NCBI GenBank assembly: GCA_026645935.1
Contig: JAPKMP010000030.1
Location: 1 to 36,074, forward strand
Direction: 5' to 3'
DNA from: Candidatus Villigracilaceae bacterium
GTDB lineage: Bacteria > Chloroflexota > Anaerolineae > Anaerolineales > Villigracilaceae
DNA length: 36,074 nt
In this document: in pieces, positions 28,564 through 36,074 of the stretch
How positions within the stretch are numbered: the first letter of the stretch is position 1
Layout: the number at the start of each line of letters is the position of its first letter
The notes under the pieces: model-generated
The model's input: the letters and a program-made list of their open reading frames with translations, nothing else
What the model was told of the DNA's origin: nothing
Databases searched by the model: none
Made by a program: the position numbers and the translations under genes

Positions 28564-30027
28564 ATGACCACACCAGACTGGGTAAAAGACGCGATTTTCT
28601 ATCAAATCTTCCCCGACCGTTTTTCAAAAAGCAATAAACTTCCAGATATTGGCTTCGAGTCATGGGATAGCATGCCGACACATCACGGCTTCAAAGGCGG
28701 CGACCTCTACGGCGTGATCGATAAACTGGATTACCTGCAGGACCTGGGAATCAACGCTATATATTTCAACCCCATTTTTGCTTCGGCTTCAAATCACCGT
28801 TATCACACATACGACTATTACCACGTGGATCCGCTTCTCGGCGGCAATGACGCATTGAAGGAATTAATCGATGCGGCGCACAAGCGCGGTATTCGCGTGG
28901 TTCTAGACGGGGTCTTCAACCACGCCTCGCGCGGATTCTGGCAATTCCACCATGTATTGGAGACGGGCGCGGCCTCTCCATACAGGGATTGGTTCCATTT
29001 CGACGAGGAGCGCCTGAACGGACAAAAACACTGGGGCGCGTATCCTTCGCTCCACGAGCAGAAACTGCTCCACCATGATGACAGCATGACTGCCATCGGC
29101 TACCGCGCCTGGTGGAATCTGCCTGCCCTACCCAAATTCAATACCATTACACCCGCCGTGCGGGAATTCATTTTCGACGTGGCAGAGTATTGGGTCAAAT
29201 TCGGAATTGACGGCTGGCGGCTTGACGTACCTGCCGAGATCGACGACGATGAGTTCTGGCGCGAATTCCGACGGCGCGTTCGGGCTGTCAATCCGGAGGC
29301 GTATATCGTTGGCGAGATCTGGCATGAGGCGCAGAGATGGCTGCAGGGCGATCAGTTCGACGCGGTGATGAACTATCTCTTCACAGCCGCAGCGCTTAAC
29401 TTTTTCGCCGGTTCGCACTTGAACTTCGAGGCAATCAACCATGCGGGCGGATTGAAAGACCGCGTTCATCGCATGCACGCAAAAGCGTTCGCCGACGAAG
29501 TCGAGCGGATCCTGCACCTGTATCGCGAAGATATCACCTTTGCCCAACTCAATTTGCTGGACAGCCACGATATGCCGCGCTTCCTGACCTGTGCAAGCGG
29601 AGACAAGGCATCTCTCAAACTGGCTTGGCTTTTCCTATTCACGATGCCGGGCGCTCCCTGCATCTACTATGGAGACGAAGTCGGCGTGGATGGCGGCCAC
29701 GACCCGGATTGCCGTAAAGGTTTTCCCTGGGACCAGGCGAAATGGGATGTGGATCTGCTCAATTTTGTGAAAGCTTGCATCACTTTGCGTAAGGAACAGG
29801 ACGCCCTCCGACATGGGGATTACAATCGGATCCATACCGAGGATGACATCATGGTTTTCTGTCGGACACTTGGACAGGAAACGATCACCATCGCCTTTAA
29901 CGCATCGAATACTGCGAAATCCTTCGATTACAAACAAAACGATTCGCCTCAAGTCCTGTTTGGAACGCCAGGCGTAACGGGCCGGACCATTACTGTCCCG
30001 CCAAGAAGCGGGATCGTGGTCAAATAG
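28564..30027 (+). CDS. Cytoplasmic GH13 glycosidase, neopullulanase/cyclomaltodextrinase-like
   Basis: No signal peptide is seen, so it should act in the cytoplasm on imported maltodextrins. The 487 residues start directly at the barrel (PDWVKDAIFYQIFPDRF) and include GGDLYGVIDKLDYLQDLGI, DGVFNHASRGFW, GWRLDVPAEI with nucleophile Asp 221, VGEIWHEA with acid Glu 251, and LLDSHDMPR with Asp 336. The PDRF, GF-GGDL and WRLDVP patterns are those of GH13 subfamily 20. Typical members carry an extra N-terminal domain of about 120 residues used for dimerisation, which is absent here, so product range may differ. A terminator-like structure lies after the stop. Probable role: release of glucose and maltose inside the cell. 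Confidence 0.9.
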   Translation: MTTPDWVKDAIFYQIFPDRFSKSNKLPDIGFESWDSMPTHHGFKGGDLYGVIDKLDYLQDLGINAIYFNPIFASASNHRYHTYDYYHVDPLLGGNDALKELIDAAHKRGIRVVLDGVFNHASRGFWQFHHVLETGAASPYRDWFHFDEERLNGQKHWGAYPSLHEQKLLHHDDSMTAIGYRAWWNLPALPKFNTITPAVREFIFDVAEYWVKFGIDGWRLDVPAEIDDDEFWREFRRRVRAVNPEAYIVGEIWHEAQRWLQGDQFDAVMNYLFTAAALNFFAGSHLNFEAINHAGGLKDRVHRMHAKAFADEVERILHLYREDITFAQLNLLDSHDMPRFLTCASGDKASLKLAWLFLFTMPGAPCIYYGDEVGVDGGHDPDCRKGFPWDQAKWDVDLLNFVKACITLRKEQDALRHGDYNRIHTEDDIMVFCRTLGQETITIAFNASNTAKSFDYKQNDSPQVLFGTPGVTGRTITVPPRSGIVVK

Positions 30028-30045
30028 CTGTAGTTGTTGAGAATT

Positions 30046-30097
30046 TTTCGCCGTGGCGAAAGGTTGGATTTTTTGACCTTGACGTCACGGCGGTTTT
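30046..30097 (+). terminator. Possible terminator with two alternative stems after the GH13 gene
   Basis: TTTCGCC and GGCGAAA (30046-30061) can pair tightly. Alternatively CGCCGTG (30049-30055) pairs with CACGGCG (30086-30092) around an inner AAGGT/ACCTT stem, followed by GGTTTTATT. The two folds exclude each other. The T-run is short, so termination strength is doubtful. The gene-free stretch 30028-30262 (235 bases) otherwise shows only a weak GATAAT at 30213. Confidence 0.4.
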
Positions 30098-30262
30098 ATT
30101 GAATTCACCTTTCGAGGATTGGCTGCGAGGGACATCGTCCAACTTCTCTTGGATCATTGAAAACATGACATTTTCTGGCAGTGTTTTCGGACTTTTTGTG
30201 CAATAATTGGACGATAATTCTCGCTGCCCAAGCGGATCCCCAGGAAAAAGGAGATGGATCGA

Positions 30263-33200
30263 ATGGCTGATGCCACCGCGCAGGAAATCCGATATGCGAG
30301 AGGCGCATATAACTGGTTGAGGGTATCGCCTCTGTTGACCATACCCACCCTGTATATTGCCGCCTCCATATTTTTCCAATTGGATATTTGCTCGAACTTC
30401 GGTCTCGTATGCAGCTACAGCGTTGACGAGGCGATCAGCTATGGCGGCGGGGTGATCGTATCCGCGCTCTGGCATCTTCTTCTGCTTCAATATGTGAATC
30501 ACAAGAATAGCGAATTTGTCCGCGAACACGGGCGCATCGCCCTGACCCATGCGGGAATTCGCACCGGGGCTGCCCTTGTGACCGCGGGCATGAGCATATT
30601 TCTTTTTGGAGCATCCTGTGTCTTATTGATCGGAATCGTCATCCTGATCATTTTATGGGCGAACAGTGTCGGCATGAGAAGTCGCTACTTGAAGGAGTAT
30701 CCGGAGTTTCCCAGTTTGGGATCCGATGATGTTTCCGGCTTGACGTCCATTCAAAACGCTGGAACAGGGGAGTCGAGCGATGAATATGACAATACGGGCA
30801 TCCGCATGGATGCGAGAGAGGCAATCAATCGCCCACGGCAGTCTGGCAAATTTGCATCCGGCCCGGCCAATACAGCGGTAGGCGATATGAACGACCCGAA
30901 ACAAGTTCTTGATAATCTTCTTGTCAGGTTGAGAAGCGGGAAAGACAGTGAGATCGTCGAAGCGCTTGAAGCATTAAGCCGTTTGGGTTATAGCAGTGAG
31001 GCGGTTCGCCATCAACTTGAACAACTTGCCATAGCAGGCGGAAATGAAGAAATGCGCAGTCGCGCCATTGCCGCATTGGATTCCGCCGCCAACCGCGCCG
31101 TTCAAAAACGGTTCAATTCCAACAAGCTGGACCGCGGCATACGCTACACCTTGCTTCAGGAGATCAACGAGTGGGTGAAATACAACCTGGTCGAAAAACG
31201 CGTGGCGGATGTCCTGCGCCACCGCTACGATTTCGACTTCGCGCCTCAGCCCGCGCCGGTACCCGCTCCAACTCAAATTGCCGCTTCTACGCCGCAGGCG
31301 GTTCAGCCCAATCCCGCCCCGGCCGTGATTCCCGCCTCGACGCCCTCGCAACCGTCTGCGCCGCCAGAGCCGCGCCCCAGCCTTCTGCAAACACTAACCA
31401 GCGAAGCCAGCATCAAAATATATCTTTACCTTGGCGCGTTCTTCGTCATCGCCGCCGCAGCGATTCTTGGCGCCGTCGTCCCCGAACTGCGACTCCCCAT
31501 TCTCATCATCGGCACATTCATATTCGGCGCATTGGCAGTCCTCATCAAAAAACGTCTTCCCCAGCCAAGTTTTGCGCTTTTCATTGTCTTCTCTTTCCTC
31601 CTGCCCATTACTGCGAACAGTTTGCACGAATCTCTGAGACAATCCTTCGATATTCCCGCCTCATTCACGGACGGATACTGGGCGGTTGTCTTCTTCATCA
31701 TGGCTGCCATTTGGAGTGGAAGCACCCGTTTGTACGAATCGCGTTTCTTCTCCGTCGCCGCATTCGGCGCGTTGATTCTTTCCTTCTTCAACGTTGGCTC
31801 GGCGTTCGATGCAAAACCAGACGTTTACACATTGTTGATGGGATTCGCCGCTCTTGCGGGGCTGATCGGGACCTGGCTGCTCAAATCGAGGAAGGGCGGT
31901 AATTTTGCTCTTCCGGTTTTCATCATGGCGCAGATTCTGCAAATCGCCAACCTGATCGTTTCTCTCAGCGCCTTCGGCATCAGCACATTCGATCCATCCT
32001 ATGAAAATCTTTTCCATTTGGTAACGTTCCTAACATGGCTGCTGGCGATGATTTTTTACCTAATCTCGGAAAAATTATTTCCCTTCTTCGCCTTCCCATG
32101 GCTTTCTGCCGCCACACTCGTCCCCATGCCATGGTTCATTGCAGCTGCCTTCGACGTTGAAAGCCTCGGTTCGACCATTCTCTTATTCGCCTGGGGTGCA
32201 ATCTTTGCCGTTACGAGCGAAGCATTGTTCCGGCTTGAAAAGGCAAAAAAATACAGCCTGCCCATGATGCTTTCGACTTTGCCGAGCCTCGGGCTGGCGG
32301 TCTTCACCGGACTCGTTTATGAAATCTGGCTCTGCCTCGTTGTCGCGGTTGGCGCTGCTTTCCTGTTCACCATTCTTCACATTTTACGAACGCGCTGGTG
32401 GTTGTGGACTCTGGCCTTACTCTATGCCGTCATTGCATATTTCGCCTTCCTCCAACTCGACTTTATAAAACGCTTCGACATACCGTTCGGTTACAGCCTG
32501 GTAGGACTTACGATCCTGTTCCTGCTCCCAGATCTGTGGATGAAAAAGGATTGGAAGGAAAATCCTGCGTGGCGTTTGCCCCCTCGCTTGTACGGCGCTG
32601 CATTCCTATTAACCGCAAGCCTAGTCCTCCTATTCGAAGGCAGGCTTGGCCACGTTGCGATCGGTTATCTACTCCTTGCGGTTTTCTGTGCGGTTTACGC
32701 GCTCGTCTACCGCAAACCTTATCTCGCCTACATTCCCGCTGCACTTCTCCCGCTCGCGATCTTATTCGCTCTTGACGCGTTCGAGCTTGATGCCTGGGTC
32801 CTTTCGCTTTCCGCGCTCGCGCTTCTATATTTTGCCGTTGGGATCGTCATCCGTAGAAACGAAAAATGGTCCACCGCGCTTCGTTCCAGCGGAATGGTGC
32901 TTGGCGTGACCGTTTCCCTCGCCGCCCTTATCTTTGCGAAGGAATCCAGCGGCTGGTACGCCCTGTTAATAGGAGCGCTCTTCGTTGCGGAAATGCATGT
33001 GAGGAAAAATGGTTTGTTCGAGCTCGGTGCGCCCCTTCTATTCACCTCGGGAGCGTTGCTTATCCTCCAGGATTACCAAATCGACCGGGGTTATTATCAC
33101 CTGCTGACTTATTCCTTGATTTGGGTTTTCGCCGACCTCGCCAACCATCTCACTTTCGATCAGCCCAGGCCTCTTAAATTGGTCGTCCGGGGAATCGGTG

Positions 33201-34723
33201 GTTTAATCGCGGCGCTGAATTTCATTTTGCTTCTTATGACACCCTCCAGGGATGCTGCGCTCTCTTTTGGAATTTACACACTTTCTTTTGCCATCTGCGC
33301 CTTTGTTTACCGGCGAGCCTGGCTGGGATACATTCCCGCAGCTACACTCCCATTGACAGTTTTTTTCGCACTCGATCATTTCAACATGGATGCCTGGCTC
33401 CCAGCTCTGACGGGTCTTACCGTCTTTTATTTCGTCATGGGGTTGGTCTTCCGTTCAAAAGCCAATCCCGCCATCATATTCCGCAACAGCGCGCTGATTC
33501 TTGGTTCCATCGTTTCCATTGGCGCATTCGTCATACTCAAAGAGACCGGCGGATGGTATATGCTCGCAACCGGCCTGCTTTTCATTGCGGAAATGCTTAT
33601 GAGAAAGAACGGTTTGTTGGAACCCGGCGCGCCCGTTCTGTTCACGATGGGAATTTTTCAAATATTCAACGACTTGAATATCGAGCGGATCACCTTTCAT
33701 CTTCTGGCATACAGCTTCATCTGGCTTTTAACCGACGTGCTCGCCCATCTTGCTTTTCCGCATCCGCGCCCGCTCAAGTGGCTGGTCCGCATCGCGGGTG
33801 GACTCGCCGCTCTTGTCAATTATGGATATCTCTTCTCTGAGACAGATGCTCTCATCGCGGCGATCAGCTTCGCCGTCTATTCGCTTCTTTTCCTGACCGT
33901 GAGCTTGGTCTATCGCCAACCAAATTTGCTCTACACTTTTACTTTGACCCTTCCACTCTTTGCCACATTCCTATTCCGCGCCTTTGAAATGACAAGATGG
34001 ATACATCCTGTGGTCATTATTGCGGCGCTGTATTACGGCATGGCGTATTTTCTCCGCCGCCGCGACCGCCCTGGGAAATGGGCGCCGCCTTTGTTATATT
34101 CCGGACTCAGTTTGGGGGTCTTTGTCTCAATTGCCGCCGTCAAGATCGGCGGATTGGATGCGTCGATCCCGGTTGCGGTTTCCGCAACACTCTGGACGGT
34201 AGAAGCGTTTGCAAAAAGAAATGTCTGGCTGGCATTCCCGGCAAACGCACTTTACCTGCTCTCTTACTTCATCATCCTCTTCGATTTGGATGTCGGCGAG
34301 CCGCAATTCTTCTCTGTCGGCACGGCACTTTTCGGTTTGATCCAGCATTATCTGTTGACCAGGTCCGGGAGTAGGACTGGCGCATTTATCATGGGAATGT
34401 TCTCGCAGTTTGTCCTGCTCGGAACAACTTATATCGAAATGATCAACAGGAACGATCTGGGTTATTTCTTCCTCCTCTTTGTGCAGTCTCTGGTGGTGCT
34501 GGTATACGGAATCGTCATCCGCTCGCGAAGCCTCACCTTTTTTCCCATCGGCTTCGTGGCGGTTGGCGTGGTCACGGTGGTATATAGCGCATTGAAGGAC
34601 CGGGCGGCGATCTTCGTCATCGGTTGTACGGGCATCGTCCTGCTGACACTCGGCGTGGTCGCCGTTCTTCTGCGGGAACGGATCGCCAAACTTGGAGAAA
34701 AATTCAGCGATTGGAGAGCTTAA
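30263..34723 (+). CDS. Giant polytopic membrane protein with three internal repeats (DUF2157/DUF2339-like)
   Basis: From ATG 30263 (AAGGAG spaced 9 bases; the ATG at 30254 is too close) the product has 1486 residues. Layout: an N-terminal module with about three helices like DUF4870 (residues 15-140), a polar linker, a short HEAT-like helical stretch (about 218-290, IVEALEALSRLGYSSEAV), a Pro/Ala-rich linker (326-376), then about 35-40 membrane helices to the end. Within these helices three related units of about 200 residues begin near 811, 1011 and 1212. Each has [AV]xVYR-x-x-L-x-Y, then TLPL or LLPL, a F-x-[LM]-x-x-W turn, and WY-L-x-G-LF-[IV]AE-x-x-x-[KR]-KNG in the first two. Similar giant proteins are called predicted membrane proteins; function unknown, possibly envelope-related. 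A VOC gene follows at 3 bases. Confidence 0.82.
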   Translation: MADATAQEIRYARGAYNWLRVSPLLTIPTLYIAASIFFQLDICSNFGLVCSYSVDEAISYGGGVIVSALWHLLLLQYVNHKNSEFVREHGRIALTHAGIRTGAALVTAGMSIFLFGASCVLLIGIVILIILWANSVGMRSRYLKEYPEFPSLGSDDVSGLTSIQNAGTGESSDEYDNTGIRMDAREAINRPRQSGKFASGPANTAVGDMNDPKQVLDNLLVRLRSGKDSEIVEALEALSRLGYSSEAVRHQLEQLAIAGGNEEMRSRAIAALDSAANRAVQKRFNSNKLDRGIRYTLLQEINEWVKYNLVEKRVADVLRHRYDFDFAPQPAPVPAPTQIAASTPQAVQPNPAPAVIPASTPSQPSAPPEPRPSLLQTLTSEASIKIYLYLGAFFVIAAAAILGAVVPELRLPILIIGTFIFGALAVLIKKRLPQPSFALFIVFSFLLPITANSLHESLRQSFDIPASFTDGYWAVVFFIMAAIWSGSTRLYESRFFSVAAFGALILSFFNVGSAFDAKPDVYTLLMGFAALAGLIGTWLLKSRKGGNFALPVFIMAQILQIANLIVSLSAFGISTFDPSYENLFHLVTFLTWLLAMIFYLISEKLFPFFAFPWLSAATLVPMPWFIAAAFDVESLGSTILLFAWGAIFAVTSEALFRLEKAKKYSLPMMLSTLPSLGLAVFTGLVYEIWLCLVVAVGAAFLFTILHILRTRWWLWTLALLYAVIAYFAFLQLDFIKRFDIPFGYSLVGLTILFLLPDLWMKKDWKENPAWRLPPRLYGAAFLLTASLVLLFEGRLGHVAIGYLLLAVFCAVYALVYRKPYLAYIPAALLPLAILFALDAFELDAWVLSLSALALLYFAVGIVIRRNEKWSTALRSSGMVLGVTVSLAALIFAKESSGWYALLIGALFVAEMHVRKNGLFELGAPLLFTSGALLILQDYQIDRGYYHLLTYSLIWVFADLANHLTFDQPRPLKLVVRGIGGLIAALNFILLLMTPSRDAALSFGIYTLSFAICAFVYRRAWLGYIPAATLPLTVFFALDHFNMDAWLPALTGLTVFYFVMGLVFRSKANPAIIFRNSALILGSIVSIGAFVILKETGGWYMLATGLLFIAEMLMRKNGLLEPGAPVLFTMGIFQIFNDLNIERITFHLLAYSFIWLLTDVLAHLAFPHPRPLKWLVRIAGGLAALVNYGYLFSETDALIAAISFAVYSLLFLTVSLVYRQPNLLYTFTLTLPLFATFLFRAFEMTRWIHPVVIIAALYYGMAYFLRRRDRPGKWAPPLLYSGLSLGVFVSIAAVKIGGLDASIPVAVSATLWTVEAFAKRNVWLAFPANALYLLSYFIILFDLDVGEPQFFSVGTALFGLIQHYLLTRSGSRTGAFIMGMFSQFVLLGTTYIEMINRNDLGYFFLLFVQSLVVLVYGIVIRSRSLTFFPIGFVAVGVVTVVYSALKDRAAIFVIGCTGIVLLTLGVVAVLLRERIAKLGEKFSDWRA

Positions 34724-34726
34724 GAT

Positions 34727-35128
34727 ATGTCTGATACAAAACCACCCATCTTCGAATTGCGTGTGGCCGTTACCACCCCGGATTACGAAAGGCTTGTCAA
34801 GTTTTATTGTCTGGGATTGGGGATCGAGCCAGCTGCCGTCTGGAACAATGACGGCGGCAGGGCGTTGATGCTCGAAATGGGAAAAGCCACGCTGGAGATC
34901 TTCGACGAACGACAGGCGGAAGTCATCGATGGATTGGAAGCCGGGAAGCGTGTCAGCGGGCAGGTGCGGTTTGCATTACAGGTCCCCGACCTGAAAGCGG
35001 CAATGGGGCGAATGTTAGCCAATGGTGCGACTTTGGTGCATGAACCCGTTTTGACGCCCTGGGGCGATCTCAACGTCCGCCTGCAAGACCCGGATGGAAT
35101 GCAGATCACACTGTTTCAGGCAAAATAA
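34727..35128 (+). CDS. VOC-fold (glyoxalase/bleomycin resistance-like) protein
   Basis: The 133-residue product is a two-module beta-alpha-beta fold: FELRVAVTTPDYERLVKFYCLGLG at the front and FALQVPDLKAAMGRMLANGATLVHEP in the second half, ending LQDPDGMQITLFQ, the standard VOC ending where the metal-binding Glu or Gln lies. The superfamily includes glyoxalases, dioxygenases and antibiotic-binding proteins, so the reaction cannot be stated. It starts 3 bases after the giant membrane protein gene, so it is probably co-transcribed. The gene downstream is convergent with a 5-base gap. Confidence 0.88.
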   Translation: MSDTKPPIFELRVAVTTPDYERLVKFYCLGLGIEPAAVWNNDGGRALMLEMGKATLEIFDERQAEVIDGLEAGKRVSGQVRFALQVPDLKAAMGRMLANGATLVHEPVLTPWGDLNVRLQDPDGMQITLFQAK

Positions 35129-35133
35129 GACGG

Positions 35134-35871
35134 CTAAATTCGCCATACTGCCTTGACCAACTCGGGCAAAATGGAGCCGGACTTGCCATGAAAGGAAAAA
35201 TCCACTTTGGGCGTGAGCGGGGTCGGTTCGGCGTTGATTTCGACGACGACAGAACCTTTATTGCGTGCGGCATGAGCAAGGGAGGCGGCTGGCTGGACCA
35301 CACCCGATGTTCCGATGGAAAAGAACAGCTGGCAGGACCGCGCAGCTTCGACAGCGGACTCAAGTTCTGCCCTCGGCAGGGATTCGCCAAACCAGACAAC
35401 GTCAGGTCTCAGTAACCCGCCGCAAATCAAGCACTGAGGTACTTGTTCAGTGTATTCATCCCACATCTCGGCGAACTTCCCGCAATTCGAGCAGCGCACC
35501 TTTTGTATATTCCCATGCAATTCAAGCACGTTCTGGCTTCCGGCAAAACGGTGAAGACCGTCCACGTTCTGTGTGATCAGGGTGAATTCCGGAATCCGGT
35601 GTTCCATTTCGACAAGAGCATAATGACCGGCATTTGGCCGCACACCTTTGATCGCCTCCCGGCGCCAGGCATACCAATCCCATACGAGTTTGGGATCGCT
35701 GGCAAAGGCTTCAGGGGAGGCTAAATCTTCGGGTTTGTACTGAGCCCAAAGTCCGGTTTGAGCGTCGCGAAAGGTGCGGAGACCGCTCTCTTGCGAAACA
35801 CCCGCTCCAGTAAGGACAGCGACACGCGTAGCGGAGGTTAAAAAGCGAATAAAGTCTGTTGGGAAGTCCAT
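35134..35871 (-). CDS. cobB: NAD-dependent protein deacylase, sirtuin (CobB/Sir2 family)
   Basis: Sirtuins remove acyl groups from lysines using NAD+, giving nicotinamide and O-acyl-ADP-ribose. From ATG 35871 there are 245 residues, the usual bacterial size. Seen are VLTGAGVSQESGL and RTFRD (NAD pocket), TQNVDGLH (catalytic region), LELHGN with the active His, a zinc site of two CxxC pairs (CSNC and CLIC), PDVVWFGE and a C-terminal NAD loop (GTSGVVQPA). The start shares its A with the stop of the upstream gene (TAATG), so translation is coupled. An upstream extension in frame lies inside that gene. Target proteins are unknown; acetyl-CoA synthetase is a common one. Confidence 0.94.
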   Translation of the reverse strand: MDFPTDFIRFLTSATRVAVLTGAGVSQESGLRTFRDAQTGLWAQYKPEDLASPEAFASDPKLVWDWYAWRREAIKGVRPNAGHYALVEMEHRIPEFTLITQNVDGLHRFAGSQNVLELHGNIQKVRCSNCGKFAEMWDEYTEQVPQCLICGGLLRPDVVWFGESLPRAELESAVEAARSCQLFFSIGTSGVVQPAASLAHAARNKGSVVVEINAEPTPLTPKVDFSFHGKSGSILPELVKAVWRI

Positions 35872-36074
35872 TATGGAGCGGTGGTATTTGTGGCAGTGAT
35901 GGATGCAGGGTCGCATTCCAGCATCTTCAGCCTTTCCTTGAAAATGTCGGTACGCCCATTCTCACTGCCCGATTTGGTCGTCGATACGATCTGATACTCG
36001 ATCCATGAAGAGTCAAAATAGGCGTCGTCTTTTATCTGATCGGAGGATAGGTCGTGGATAAATGTCCCCGCCCC
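35871..36074 (-). CDS. Unidentified protein, C-terminal 67 residues (5' part outside the window)
   Basis: An open frame enters from the right edge and ends in TAA at 35871-35873, sharing one base with the sirtuin ATG (TAATG). The visible part has a hydrophilic, mixed-charge sequence, including DDAYFDSSWIEYQIVSTT, GRTDIFKERLKML and a Thr/Ala-rich tail ATNTTAP. I recognise no family; the direct coupling to the sirtuin makes a real gene likely. Only the end is seen, so function cannot be inferred. Confidence 0.7.
   Translation of the reverse strand, partial: GAGTFIHDLSSDQIKDDAYFDSSWIEYQIVSTTKSGSENGRTDIFKERLKMLECDPASITATNTTAP

Overview
The window looks like a chromosomal segment from a member of the Chloroflexota, most likely class Anaerolineae. 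This is an inference from gene style, not from a marker gene. The indications are several lipoproteins with LxAC lipoboxes followed by Gly or Ser/Thr-rich linkers, an NBR1-type Ig-like lipoprotein with a long Pro/Thr linker, an orphan Roadblock/LC7 protein, and paired carbohydrate ABC importers of Chloroflexota type. No tRNA, rRNA, CRISPR array, transposase or prophage gene was seen.

Layout. 1-1332 (-) is the N-terminal two thirds of uvrB, cut by the window edge. 1426-5078 (+) holds two coupled polytopic glycosyltransferase-like (GT-C) membrane proteins, followed by a perfect 36-bp palindrome. 5179-10859 (-) holds, in transcription order, a membrane-anchored surface protein, pth, mfd and a two-repeat lipoprotein. 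10991-15257 holds a Roadblock protein, pyrG (with a dispersed-type inverted repeat in its leader), a convergent NBR1-like lipoprotein and eno. 15337-30027 is a carbohydrate-use region, almost all on the + strand. 30263-34723 is a giant polytopic membrane protein with three internal repeats. The end carries a VOC-fold protein, a sirtuin (cobB-like) and the 3' end of an unidentified gene.

How the genes work together. The centre reads as a starch/maltodextrin and glucose uptake locus. It begins with a ROK-family regulator whose near-consensus promoter is overlapped by a 13-bp-arm inverted repeat, a likely autoregulatory operator. Next come a glucose/mannose-type ABC importer (binding protein plus two permeases), an MFS sugar transporter and a Gfo/Idh oxidoreductase. 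A single MsmK/UgpC-type ATPase then leads a second, maltose-type importer (binding protein plus two permeases). A surface lipoprotein alpha-amylase and a cytoplasmic neopullulanase/cyclomaltodextrinase-like enzyme follow. The likely flow is: outside amylase makes maltodextrins, the second importer takes them in, the cytoplasmic GH13 enzyme cleaves them, and the first importer collects monosaccharide. The only ATPase visible probably powers both importers.

The most notable non-coding pattern is that four gene boundaries in this locus carry strong hairpins: binding protein/permease in both importers, permease/MFS, and permease/amylase. Two of them sit directly at the start of the next gene. This suggests stepwise control of expression along otherwise continuous operons.
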